A stretch of 64,000 nt of DNA. Source: Streptomyces minutiscleroticus. GTDB lineage: Bacteria > Actinomycetota > Actinomycetes > Streptomycetales > Streptomycetaceae. The stretch lies in assembly GCF_014650875.1 (NCBI RefSeq), contig NZ_BMVU01000010.1:1-64000 (forward strand). Direction: 5' to 3'. Position 1 is the first letter of the stretch. Each line of letters opens with the position of its first letter. The notes beneath the pieces were generated by a model, which was not told the DNA's origin, ran no database searches, and saw only the letters and a list, made by a program, of their open reading frames with translations. A program made the position numbers and the translations under genes. Below, in pieces: positions 25,972 through 34,141 of this stretch.

Positions 25972-26513
25972 CGCCGCGCCTCCCGGCGGGGCGCCGCGGG
26001 GTCCTCCCGCGGCGGTCCGGGCAGGATCTGCAGCAGGTCCGGCTCCCGGGGCGGGCGCTGCACCCGGACCGCGGCGATTTCGGGCGCCGCCGTCAGGACA
26101 GCGCGCTCGATCACCTCCTCGGCGACGGAGGAGGAGGGGCAGCCGCTGCGCTCTTCCCGCAGCAGGACTCGTACGACATCCCCTTCGTCGCCTTCCTCGA
26201 CAGCGAGCAGCTCGAGGTCCGCCGCGTGCGTCGCCAGTCGGTGCCGGGCCTGGTCGAGGGCCTTCCCGATCCGCTCCGCGGTGGAGCACGGGTGCAGGTC
26301 GTGGAGGATCAGCAGACTGCCCACGAGGTCGTCGGCGGCCAGCCGTGCCACCGTGTCGGGGGGCAGCATTCCGGTGATCCGGTCGAGACCGGCCCCGTAC
26401 AGCCGCATCAGCAGCCGTACGAGTTCCTCGGCGCGTTCACCCACCCGCGGCGTCGCGGAGAGCTGTGCGACGAGCTGCGCCACTCGGGCTTCGGTCTCCC
26501 GCAGTGCGTCCAT
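25968..26513 (-). CDS. NifU C-terminal-like protein
   Basis: A 181-residue protein starting at the ATG at 26513, three bases after the hhyL stop. The N-terminal half is helical (EELVRLLMRLYGAGLDRITGML..DDLVGSLLILHDLHPCSTAERI). The C-terminal half has the NifU-like arrangement VVRVLLREERSGCPSSSVAEEVIERAVLTAAPEIAAVRVQ. NifU domains carry CxxC for Fe-S assembly; here the second Cys is replaced (CPSSS), so it may hold a cluster differently or not at all. The final 30 residues are Pro/Arg-rich. In these operons the protein is likely to help cluster insertion or electron transfer for the hydrogenase (inference). Confidence 0.8.
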   Translation of the reverse strand: MDALRETEARVAQLVAQLSATPRVGERAEELVRLLMRLYGAGLDRITGMLPPDTVARLAADDLVGSLLILHDLHPCSTAERIGKALDQARHRLATHAADLELLAVEEGDEGDVVRVLLREERSGCPSSSVAEEVIERAVLTAAPEIAAVRVQRPPREPDLLQILPGPPREDPAAPRREARR

Positions 26514-26516
26514 GGT

Positions 26517-28289
26517 TCAGCCCCCGCCGCCGTAGACGGTGGGCGAGTGCGACTTCTTCAGCACCCGACCCGCGCCGAGGTGCATATGGACGCCGCAGGG
26601 CATGCACGGGTCGAAGCTGCGTACGGTGCGCATGATGTCGATGCCTTTGAAGGTCTCCGGCGGGTTCTCCTCGAAGATCGGCGTGTTCTGCACCGCGTCC
26701 TCGTACGGCCCCGGAGTGCCGTGGACGTCGCGCGCGCTGGCGTTCCACGGCGTGGGCGGATAGGGGTGGTAGTTGGCGATCAGGCCGTCCCTGATCACCA
26801 TGTGGTGGGAGAGACCGCCTCGGACCGCCTCGCTGAATCCGCAGCTGACGGCTTCGTCGGGCACCTCGAAGGGCGTCCAGGTCGCGGTCCGCCCGGCTCG
26901 TACCTCGTACAGCGCCTGTTCGGCGAAGTGCAGTGCCGCCGCGGCCGCGTACGCCTGGAAGTAGGTGCGGGCCCGGTTGCGCTCGATGGTGTTGCTCAAT
27001 GGTTCCCCGTTGTGCTGCGGGATCTTCCACTCGAAGGTGACCTCGGGCTTGGTGACGGTGCGTGGCAGGTGGATGAGGACGCTGTGTCCCGTGGCCTTGA
27101 GATGGCCGGTGTCGACCAGACCGGACAGTGCCGTCGACCACAGCCGGGCCAGCGGGCCGCCGCCGGTGTCCAGCGCCAGGTGCTCGCTCCCGTCGAACCA
27201 CCGGGGGGACATCACCCAGCTGTACTTGTCCGCGAAGTCGCGCTTCTGCGGCCGCGGGACCGTGCGCTGGTTCCACGGGTGCCGCTGGTCGACCGGGTTG
27301 CCCAGCGGGTCCTCGGTGACGAACGGCTCCCCGTCGTCCCAGTCCTGGTAGAAGGAGCTGCCGAGCAGGATGCGGATGCCGAGGTTGATGTCCACCAGGT
27401 TGCTGGTCACCAGGCGGCCGTCGACCACCACACCCGGGGTCACGAACATCCTGCGCCCCCAGTCCGCCATGGTGGGGTAGCGGAAGTCGCAGTACGCGGG
27501 GTCGTTGAGGGCGCCCCAGCAGCCGAGCAGCACTCTGCGCCGGCCGACCTCCTCGTACCCGGGCATGGCCTGGTAGATGAAGTCGAAGAGGTCGTCGTGC
27601 AGGGGCACGACCTTCTTCATGAACTCGACGTAGCGCATCAGGCGGGTGAGGTAGTCGGTGAACAGCTGCACCGTGGCGACGGTGCTGACACCGCCCGGAT
27701 AGACGGTCGACGGGTGCACGTGCCGCCCCTCCATCAGGCAGAACATCTCCCTCGTGGAGCGGCTGACCTGGAGCGCCTCCCGGTAGAACTCGCCCTGGAG
27801 CGGATTCAGCGAGCGCATGACGGACGCGATGGTCCGGTGGCCGTGCTCGGCCGCGTGGGGAGCTTCGGTGCGTTCGGCGAGTTCGTACACACCCGGGTTC
27901 GTCTCGCGGACCATGCGTTCGCAGTAGTCCACGCCGACCAGGTTCTCCTGGAAGAGGTTGTGGTCGAACATGTACTCGGCGGCCTCGCCGAGGTTGAGGA
28001 TCCACTCCCCCAGGGCCGGCGGCCGGACGCCGTAGGCCATGTTCTGCGCGTACACCGAGCACGTGGAGTGGTTGTCCCCGCAGATGCCGCAGATGCGGCT
28101 GGTGATGAAGTGCGCGTCCCGGGGGTCCTTCCCCTGCATGAAGACGCTGTAGCCGCGGAAGACCGACGAGGTGCTGTAGCACTCGGCCACCCGGCCGCGC
28201 CCGAAGTCGATCTTCGTGTGGATGCCCAGGCTCCCCACGATGCGGGTGATGGGGTCCCACGCCATCTCGACCAGACCGTCGTCACCCAT
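26517..28289 (-). CDS. hhyL: [NiFe]-hydrogenase large subunit, group 1h (HhyL)
   Basis: A 590-residue catalytic subunit that oxidises H2 at a NiFe(CN)2CO centre. The nickel-binding L1 motif RICGICGDNHSTC is at 65-77 and L2 DPCMPCGVHMHLG begins at 560 (Cys562, Cys565, His568). A 22-residue tail follows His568, ending YGGGG, which would be the peptide removed by the maturation protease. The length, the L2 form and insertions such as the region around NPVDQRHPWNQRTVP match the high-affinity group 1h (old group 5) enzymes of streptomycetes that scavenge atmospheric hydrogen, expressed in spores or stationary phase in studied species. Start overlaps the hhyS stop by 8 bases. No signal peptide. Confidence 0.95.
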   Translation of the reverse strand: MGDDGLVEMAWDPITRIVGSLGIHTKIDFGRGRVAECYSTSSVFRGYSVFMQGKDPRDAHFITSRICGICGDNHSTCSVYAQNMAYGVRPPALGEWILNLGEAAEYMFDHNLFQENLVGVDYCERMVRETNPGVYELAERTEAPHAAEHGHRTIASVMRSLNPLQGEFYREALQVSRSTREMFCLMEGRHVHPSTVYPGGVSTVATVQLFTDYLTRLMRYVEFMKKVVPLHDDLFDFIYQAMPGYEEVGRRRVLLGCWGALNDPAYCDFRYPTMADWGRRMFVTPGVVVDGRLVTSNLVDINLGIRILLGSSFYQDWDDGEPFVTEDPLGNPVDQRHPWNQRTVPRPQKRDFADKYSWVMSPRWFDGSEHLALDTGGGPLARLWSTALSGLVDTGHLKATGHSVLIHLPRTVTKPEVTFEWKIPQHNGEPLSNTIERNRARTYFQAYAAAAALHFAEQALYEVRAGRTATWTPFEVPDEAVSCGFSEAVRGGLSHHMVIRDGLIANYHPYPPTPWNASARDVHGTPGPYEDAVQNTPIFEENPPETFKGIDIMRTVRSFDPCMPCGVHMHLGAGRVLKKSHSPTVYGGGG

Positions 28290-29376
28290 GTCCGTCCCTT
28301 CCTTCCCAGGGGGGCTCGTAGCCCGTGGTCAGCTCGTGGCCCCTGCGGCGCCACTCCGGTTCCTTCTCGACGTCGTGCAGGGTCAGGCCGCGGAGGGTGC
28401 GGATGAGGATCCCGTACAGCCCCTCGTCCGTTTCCGGGGTGTGCAGGCCGGACGGCTGGTCCATGAAGGGCATGAACCGGTCGGGGAAGCCGGGCATGGT
28501 GCACGCGATGCAGATGCCTCCGACATTGGGGCAGCCGCCGACTCCGTTGATCCACCCGCGTTTGGGCACGTTGCACTTCACCGCGGGGCCCCAGCAGCCG
28601 ATCTTGACCAGGCATCTGTCCTGACCGAACACGGCGGAGAAGTCGCCCTGCTCGTAGTAGCCGGCCAGACTGCAGCCCTCGTGCACGGTCCGGTCGAACA
28701 GCCAGGCGGGACGGAGGTTCTCGTCCAGCGGGATCGCGGGGGCCCGGCCGGCGATCTGGTAGAGCAGGTGGACGATGGTCTCGGAGAGGTTGTCGGGCTG
28801 GACCGGGCAGCCCGGCACGCACACGATCGGGACGTCCGCCTTGGACCGCCACTCCCAGCCCAGATAGTCGGGCACGCCCATGGCGCCGGTCGGGTTGCCG
28901 GCCATCGCGTGCACGCCTCCGTACGCGGCGCAGGTACCCGCCGCGAGCACCACGGTGGCCTTGGGCGCCAGCCGGTCCAGCCACTCGCACACGGTGATGG
29001 GCTGACCTGTCGCCGGGTCGATGCCGAACCCGCTCCAGTACCCCTCCCGCTTGATCGCCTCGTTCGGTACGGAGCCCTCGACGACCAGGACGAACGGCTC
29101 CAGCTCGCCGCGGTCCGCCCGGTGGAACCAGTCGATGAAGGAGTCGGCCCCGCCGTCCGGTCCGCACTCGTAGTCGAGCAGCGGCCAGTGCAGGGCGACC
29201 TTCGGCAGTCCCGGCAGGGCACCCAGCGCGATCTCCTCGATGCTCGGCTGGGTGGCCGCCGTGAGCGCGACCGAGTCGCCGTCGCAGCTGAGCCCGGCGT
29301 TGATCCACAGCAGGTGGACCACGAGGTCGTCGGTGTCCGTGGCTTCCCCGGCAGTCGCGGCGGGGCGGCTCATCAT
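28282..29376 (-). CDS. hhyS: [NiFe]-hydrogenase small subunit, group 1h (HhyS)
   Basis: A 364-residue iron-sulfur subunit carrying electrons away from the NiFe site. The proximal cluster motif is C31-D-G-D34 (LSCDGDSVAL): an Asp takes the place of the usual Cys, the hallmark of group 1h enzymes linked to oxygen tolerance in the family. Other ligands are visible in AAGTCAAYGG, VPGCPVQPDN, HEGCSLAGYY, LVKIGCWGPAVKCN and GGCPNVGGICIACTMPGFPD. There is no Tat signal, in line with a cytoplasmic, membrane-associated enzyme. The start is ATGATG (29376 or 29373) overlapping the stop of the SIS gene. Confidence 0.95.
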   Translation of the reverse strand: MMSRPAATAGEATDTDDLVVHLLWINAGLSCDGDSVALTAATQPSIEEIALGALPGLPKVALHWPLLDYECGPDGGADSFIDWFHRADRGELEPFVLVVEGSVPNEAIKREGYWSGFGIDPATGQPITVCEWLDRLAPKATVVLAAGTCAAYGGVHAMAGNPTGAMGVPDYLGWEWRSKADVPIVCVPGCPVQPDNLSETIVHLLYQIAGRAPAIPLDENLRPAWLFDRTVHEGCSLAGYYEQGDFSAVFGQDRCLVKIGCWGPAVKCNVPKRGWINGVGGCPNVGGICIACTMPGFPDRFMPFMDQPSGLHTPETDEGLYGILIRTLRGLTLHDVEKEPEWRRRGHELTTGYEPPWEGRDGHG

Positions 29377-30053
29377 GGATCACCACACGCCGGCCGTGCC
29401 GCGCGCAGCCTCAGCTGAGTGAGCTCCCACAGGGTGTGGTACACGGTCGTCTGCGCCTCCTGGATGCGGTGGACCGAAGCGGACGGGATGACGAAGAGAT
29501 GGTCCAGGGCGTCGAGTTCGGCCAGCAGTCCGCCGTGGTGGCCCGCCATGCCGACGGTGAGCAGGCCGCACTCGGCCGCCACCTGGAGGGCCGCCCGCAC
29601 GTTCGCGGAGCCCCCGCTGGTCGACAGCCCCACGGCGATGTCTCCGGGCTGCCCCAGGGCCGCCAGCTGGCGCGCGAAGACGGCCTCGAAACCGACGTCG
29701 TTGGACAGCGCGGTCACGACAGCCGCGTCGCTGGTCAGTGAGAGCGCGGGCAGGACCCGGAAGCCGGCCGGCGGATGCAGGAACACGGTGGCGAGGCCCT
29801 GGGCGTCGGTACTGCTTCCACCGTTGCCGAAGACGAACAGACGCCCCCCGGCTGCGAACCGCTCCGCCATGGCTTCGGCGCACGCGGCGATCCGCGGCGC
29901 ACAGCCGTGCGCGACATCCCGCCGGAGTGCCGTGATCTCGGCGGCCTTCTCCCGGACGGCGTCCGCCACCTCGGCGACCACGGTGTCGGCATCGGCCTGC
30001 CGCTCGTAGAGGAAGGGATACAGCTCCCGCATCCCGCCGGGCATGTCACCCAT
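29373..30053 (-). CDS. SIS-domain protein 1 (phosphoheptose-isomerase-like)
   Basis: A 226-residue SIS-fold protein of GmhA type: helical N-terminus, FVFGNGGSSTDAQGLATVFL (about 73-92), ALSNDVGFEAVFARQL and GLSTSGGSANVRAALQVA, all classic sugar-phosphate isomerase motifs. GmhA makes heptose-phosphate for lipopolysaccharide, which is irrelevant in a Gram-positive; in group 1h hydrogenase operons such genes recur and their job is unknown. Compared with SIS protein 2 it keeps the STSGGS phosphate loop. Start at 30053 (GAGAGG just upstream) overlaps the HypC-like stop; an internal ATG at 30032 is an alternative. Confidence 0.88.
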   Translation of the reverse strand: MGDMPGGMRELYPFLYERQADADTVVAEVADAVREKAAEITALRRDVAHGCAPRIAACAEAMAERFAAGGRLFVFGNGGSSTDAQGLATVFLHPPAGFRVLPALSLTSDAAVVTALSNDVGFEAVFARQLAALGQPGDIAVGLSTSGGSANVRAALQVAAECGLLTVGMAGHHGGLLAELDALDHLFVIPSASVHRIQEAQTTVYHTLWELTQLRLRAARPACGDP

Positions 30054-30321
30054 CCACCTCTCCCGTCCTCGTGTCTCCCGGCACGGCGTCCGGCACGGCC
30101 GCGATGGCCTCCCCGGCGTGGACGAGTACGGTCGTCCCGGCCGGCGCCACGACGAGTGCCACGCTGATCTCCTCCGGCTCCTCGGCCGACCCGTCGGCGG
30201 CGGCCAACGCCATGTCGCCGGGCAACGACCTCACGACCCGCAGCAAGCGCGCTTCGTCCGAGCAGGTGACGCAGACGTCCTCGGGGCATTCCGGCCGGTC
30301 CCGGCCGTCCCATGACCTCAT
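30046..30321 (-). CDS. HypC/HupF-like chaperone paralogue
   Basis: A 91-residue protein; the start at 30321 overlaps the upstream stop (ATGA). After a short N-terminal piece (MRSWDGRDRPECPED) comes CVTCSDEARLLRVVRSLPGDMALAA, followed by ISVALVVAPAGTTVLVHAGEAIAAVPD, the HypC-type barrel. Unlike true HypC it does not begin Met-Cys; the CxxC sits at about residues 19-22. Such HypC-like proteins occur beside group 1h structural genes and may be a dedicated chaperone for the large subunit or for an O2-protected Fe-ligand delivery step (inference). It lies between two SIS genes, overlapping both. Confidence 0.8.
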   Translation of the reverse strand: MRSWDGRDRPECPEDVCVTCSDEARLLRVVRSLPGDMALAAADGSAEEPEEISVALVVAPAGTTVLVHAGEAIAAVPDAVPGDTRTGEVDG

Positions 30322-30920
30322 GCGAGCGGCTCCGTCCCGTACTGTTCGAGGAAAACCTGCACCAGTTCCCACAGCATGTGGTATGTGGTCATGTGCATCT
30401 CCTTGACCGCCAGGGGATCGGTGGCCGGCACCACCAGCAGATGGTCGGCGGCGGGCGCCTCCTCGGTCAGGCCACCGCTGAGGACGACGGTGAGCAGGCC
30501 GAGTTGCCGGGCCGCCGCCAGGCCGCGGTGTACGTTCCGGCAGCGGCCGTCCGGCGAGATCCCGAGCGCGATGTCCTCGCTGTCGGCGAACGCCCGCAGC
30601 TGGTGCTCGAAGACCCCGGCGAACCCCTCCCGCGCGCCGATCCCGCTCAGGGTCGCCGAGTCGTTGCCGAGCGCCACGGCCGGCAGGGCCGGTTTCCCCA
30701 CCATGACGGGGTGCATGAACTCGACCGCGAGGTGGCTCGCGTCGGCCGCCGACCCGCCGTTGCCGAACACGATCAGCTTGCCGCCGCGCCGGAATCGGGC
30801 GGCCATGTCGCGGCAGACCGCGGCCACCTGCCCGGCGGTGTCCGCCAGGTGCTGCGCGGCCGCCTCGCGACGGGCGAAGGCGCGGTGCACGGCCGCCTCG
30901 CCGGCCGGGGAGGAACTCAT
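30318..30920 (-). CDS. SIS-domain protein 2 (phosphoheptose-isomerase-like)
   Basis: A 200-residue SIS protein from MSSSPAGEAA at 30920, with a GGGAGC-type purine patch before the ATG. Motifs: LIVFGNGGSAADASHLAVEFMHP (about 49-71), NDSATLSGIGAREGFAGVFEHQL and MHMTTYHMLWELVQVFL at the end. The second phosphate-binding loop reads GISPDGRCRNVHRG, where SIS protein 1 and GmhA have STSGGS, so the active site is altered. It is about 30% identical by eye to SIS protein 1, and the end of both (MTTYHMLWEL / TTVYHTLWEL) is shared, implying duplication. The two may form a hetero-oligomer. Confidence 0.85.
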   Translation of the reverse strand: MSSSPAGEAAVHRAFARREAAAQHLADTAGQVAAVCRDMAARFRRGGKLIVFGNGGSAADASHLAVEFMHPVMVGKPALPAVALGNDSATLSGIGAREGFAGVFEHQLRAFADSEDIALGISPDGRCRNVHRGLAAARQLGLLTVVLSGGLTEEAPAADHLLVVPATDPLAVKEMHMTTYHMLWELVQVFLEQYGTEPLA

Positions 30921-30958
30921 GGGCGTGCTCCCTTGCACGGGGTCCCGGGCGTCATCGC

Positions 30959-33262
30959 TCACTTCCTCACATGGAGGACGATGACGCACGTGTCGTCCTC
31001 CGGATTGGTGTCCAGCGTGGACAGCAGGGTCTGGAGATGCTCCTCGGGTCCGCCGAGGGCGCCTTGCCGGGCGGCGTCCAGGAGCAGGGCCGAGCGCTCG
31101 TCGCGCCGGTCGTCGCGGCGTTCCACCAGGCCGTCGGTGTAGAGGATGACGCGGTCGCCGGGCTGAAGCCGGACGGTTGCGAGCCCGTATCCCGGATCCA
31201 GGCTGACACCCAGTGAGATTCCGTCGGCGTTGTGCAGCTCACGGGCCTGTCCCGCCCGGACGAGGACGGGAGGGGGGTGGCCGCCCCGGGCCCAGGCGAG
31301 GGTTCGGTCGCGCGGGTGGAAGTGCCCGACGATCACGGTGGCCATCACGGTCTCCTCGTGGCTGTGATAAGCGACGAGATTGAGGCAGTCGAGGATGCGG
31401 GCCGCGTCGGCGCCCGTATGCGCGATGCCCAGCAGGGCATGGCGCAGCTGCGCCATGCCCGCCGCCGCGGGCAGGCCGTGCCCGCTGACGTCCCCGATGG
31501 CGATCAGTACCCGGCCGTCGGGAAGCGGAGCCGCTTCGAACCAGTCGCCGCCGATGCGCGCACTGTCCTCCGCCGGCTGGTAGCGCAGCGCCATCGACAG
31601 GCCGGGGAGTCTGTTGTGCTGCCGCGGCAGCAGCGCCAGTTGCAGCTCTTCGGCCATGCGCAGCCGTTGACGTTCCGACTCGCGGCGTGAGGCTTCGAGC
31701 GCCGCCTCCATCCGTCGGGCGGCGGAGACGTCCTGGACGACTCCGTGTGCCGCGATCAGGTTTCCGAGACTGTCCCGGACCAGTTCCGCAGTGACGCGCA
31801 CATGGCGTGGGGGGGCGGCATGGCGCGTGCGGACCTCGAACGTCACCGGTTCACGCTGTTCGCAGAGTGTCTCCACGGCCTGGGTGAGGACCGGGATGTC
31901 GTTCTCTCGGATGTGCCGGGAAAGTCCGTCCAGGGAGAGCGGGCCCAGCGCCGGATCCAGGTCGAAGATGTCGTACATGCGCGGTGACCACGTGATCTCG
32001 CCGGTGACCAGGTTCCACTCGGCCCACGCGAGTCCCACCAGCCTTTCGGCGTCGTCGATCCGGGCCGCCATCCGGGCCTGTTCGTCGTGGAACTGCCAGC
32101 TGACCAGCAACCCGCCACCGATCCGCTGAGCCCGCACGCTCAGCACGGCGGGGTAGCGCACTCCGCGGAACGGCTCCTCGTAGGAGAAGGGTTCGCGGTG
32201 CAGGGGCGTACCGGTCTCCAGCACCTTCACGTAGGCGTCGAAGATGCCGGCGTTGCTCAGGCCGGGGAGGACCTCCAGGAGCCGGCCGCCGTTGATCTGC
32301 TCGGGCGGTCGTCCCAGGAGGCCCGTGGCGTGCCCGTTGCAGCGGTCGATGTGGAATTCGACGACCCGGCCTTGGGCGTCCCGGACCGGGAAGAACAGTG
32401 CGGCGGGGATGGGGATCACATCGAGGACCGCGGCGAGCCACGGCGCATGCAGGTCCTCCCCCGGAAGTCCCCGGCCGGCCAGGCCGCACAGCCTCCGTCC
32501 GGCGGACCCCGTCAGTGCCTCCGCACGTTCCCGGACCGCCTGTTCCAGCGGCGGACCGGCCGGCCAGACAGCGATCACTACGCACAGGAGACGCTCCGCC
32601 GGAGAGCTGCTGTCCCGGCCGCCGGCCCGGTCACCGGGTGAGCTCGACGGTCCGCTCCGGGACGAGACCCACGCCAGGATCCGGTCGCCGCTGTCGTCGT
32701 CGATCCACAGCAACTGATCCTCGGGGGCCGTCCGGGCGAGGGGAAGCACACACCGCAGTGGGATTCGCGACCGGGTGTCGGCCTCCCGCGCTGATGCGCC
32801 GGCGACACCGCTCATGCGAAGTTCCCCCTGCCGGTCGATGACCGCCAGCAGCACCGCCGAGGCGCCGTGCGGCCGGACTTGATCGTGCAGGAGTCGCGCC
32901 AGTCCGACGGGACTCGGCGCACGGCTCACCTCCGCGAGCATCTCGTGGCCGTCCGGGACGTCGCTGTCGCCCGCGGCCGTCCGCCGGCCTCCGCCGGCAC
33001 CGTCCTGCGTCACCGGACCGCCCGCAGCAGCCGACCGCGAGCCGCCGCCGGAGGAGCCCGGGTGCGACTGCGCGACGGGCTCTTCGAGGAGTCGCCGCGT
33101 GTACGTGCGCGCCGCCTCCTCATCACACCCGAGGCATTCCGCGAACAGCTCCGCGACCCGGTTCAGGCGGTCCATGCGTGACGACGCGGCCCATGGCTGT
33201 GGACCGACTGCCTCTCGCGGTGCCGAGCCATGCCATTTCCCCATTTCGTTCACAGGTTCCAT
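30959..33262 (-). CDS. PAS-SpoIIE-type protein phosphatase (PP2C family)
   Basis: A 767-residue cytoplasmic signalling protein. Residues 1-250 hold a poorly conserved region that starts with ANTAR/response-like helices (MDRLNRVAELFAECLGC) and a GAF-like part (ASAVLLAVIDRQGELRM). PAS-like segments follow (LDVIPIPAALFFPVRDAQGRVVEFHIDRCN; WNLVTGEITWSPRMYDIFDLDP), then a coiled coil (ALEASRRESERQRLRMAEELQLALLP) and a SpoIIE phosphatase domain from about 535: RIGGDWFEAAPLPDGRVLIAIGDVSGHG, RGGHPPPVLV, LYTDGLVERRDD and DDTCVIVLHV, with all metal-binding Asp residues. The start could be 33262 or 33175. It precedes the SIS2-hydrogenase genes on the same strand by 38 bases and may be the first gene of that operon, linking it to a stress-signalling switch. 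Confidence 0.85.
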   Translation of the reverse strand: MEPVNEMGKWHGSAPREAVGPQPWAASSRMDRLNRVAELFAECLGCDEEAARTYTRRLLEEPVAQSHPGSSGGGSRSAAAGGPVTQDGAGGGRRTAAGDSDVPDGHEMLAEVSRAPSPVGLARLLHDQVRPHGASAVLLAVIDRQGELRMSGVAGASAREADTRSRIPLRCVLPLARTAPEDQLLWIDDDSGDRILAWVSSRSGPSSSPGDRAGGRDSSSPAERLLCVVIAVWPAGPPLEQAVRERAEALTGSAGRRLCGLAGRGLPGEDLHAPWLAAVLDVIPIPAALFFPVRDAQGRVVEFHIDRCNGHATGLLGRPPEQINGGRLLEVLPGLSNAGIFDAYVKVLETGTPLHREPFSYEEPFRGVRYPAVLSVRAQRIGGGLLVSWQFHDEQARMAARIDDAERLVGLAWAEWNLVTGEITWSPRMYDIFDLDPALGPLSLDGLSRHIRENDIPVLTQAVETLCEQREPVTFEVRTRHAAPPRHVRVTAELVRDSLGNLIAAHGVVQDVSAARRMEAALEASRRESERQRLRMAEELQLALLPRQHNRLPGLSMALRYQPAEDSARIGGDWFEAAPLPDGRVLIAIGDVSGHGLPAAAGMAQLRHALLGIAHTGADAARILDCLNLVAYHSHEETVMATVIVGHFHPRDRTLAWARGGHPPPVLVRAGQARELHNADGISLGVSLDPGYGLATVRLQPGDRVILYTDGLVERRDDRRDERSALLLDAARQGALGGPEEHLQTLLSTLDTNPEDDTCVIVLHVRK

Positions 33263-33383
33263 CGCCCGGGTCTAGGGTGTGCCTTCCACGCTCACGGAGA
33301 TCGCGTGCCATCGGTGTTCCCGGGAGCGCTCAACCTGTGTTGTCTACTGGCATCGACGCGGCCACGGCCTGTGATGACGGCTA

Positions 33384-33701
33384 ATGTCCGGAGCAGCTGG
33401 GAGAGTGGCGTCACAGGGACATCCGCGCTGCCATTTATGGCGGTTCCTGAACGGTCCTGGAAAGCCGACCGCCGTCACCCGCAAGAAGGACCCTCCCCTC
33501 ACCGCCGACCAGATCCAGGAGATGGTTGAGGAACTCGGGGACATCGCTCAGCGCGCGCTAGCCGTCGACGCCGAGAACAAGGGCCCGCTCCACGAAACCC
33601 TCGCATCGAGAGCAGGTATGAACATGCACGTAGGGCCGCGACCGTCAGGTCGAGGCCCTCATCCGCGTATCGCTACAGCGAGTGTCCGAGGGGGGACTTG
33701 A
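33384..33701 (+). pseudogene. Probable C-terminal remnant of a site-specific recombinase
   Basis: The frame reads VTRKKDPPLTADQIQEMVEELGDIAQRALAVDAENKGPLHETL (about 33470-33600), typical of the helical C-terminal zone of serine recombinases/integrases. A second frame just downstream gives GRDRQVEALIRVSLQRVSEGGL, running into the tRNA-Leu gene. Catalytic N-terminal sequence is absent. The position directly beside a tRNA gene is where an integrase gene usually sits, so this is interpreted as debris of a former integrative element. Confidence 0.45.
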
Positions 33702-33767
33702 ACCCCCACGCCCGATAAAGGGCACTAGCACCTCAAGCTAGCGCGTCTGCCATTCCGCCACCCGGAC
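33683..33767 (-). tRNA. tRNA-Leu, anticodon GAG
   Basis: On the minus strand the sequence starts GTCCGGGTGGCGGAATGGCA and ends with a T-arm (GGGGGTTCAAGTCCCC) and the acceptor strand CTCGGAC plus discriminator A. The acceptor stem pairs fully with one G-T. The anticodon loop CTTGAGG gives anticodon GAG (reads CUC/CUU). A long variable arm (TGCCCTTTATCGGGCG) is present, as expected of class II tRNA-Leu. No CCA is encoded. It lies next to a probable recombinase remnant. Confidence 0.95.
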
Positions 33768-34141
33768 CAGGTGTCTGCCGCCTTGCCGGGGTCTCTCCCG
33801 GCGGCGACATGGACAACAATACCAAGGTTTGAGAGTGCCTTTCACCTGCGTATTCGCGATCAGGTCTTCACTGTGCGTAGTGGGGTCGGTGCGCTGTGGC
33901 TGTTCGGGTGGGCAGTGGTGCGCGGAGGACTGCGGGCCCCGTGCGTGAGCGTGGTCGCTGGTCACGCGTACACGCACGGGTCCCGGTCCCTCTCAGGCTT
34001 CTCTCGGTGCGGTGGCACGGTTCACTCGGTTCGCGTGCCTGGGCGTGGCCGTCGCTCACGCACCGTTTTCCTCGGCGTCACACTGTCGCGGCGCCTCGTC
34101 AGCGTGCCGTCACGTGTGCGCCTGTCGCTTCGCCCGTCCGC
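33768..34141. other. Intergenic region upstream of tRNA-Leu
   Basis: About 370 bases between the tRNA (its promoter lies here, on the minus strand) and the end of the aldehyde dehydrogenase gene. The segment 33810-33860 is relatively AT-rich, as expected of the tRNA promoter, but I could not assign clear hexamers. No gene is supported. Confidence 0.4.
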
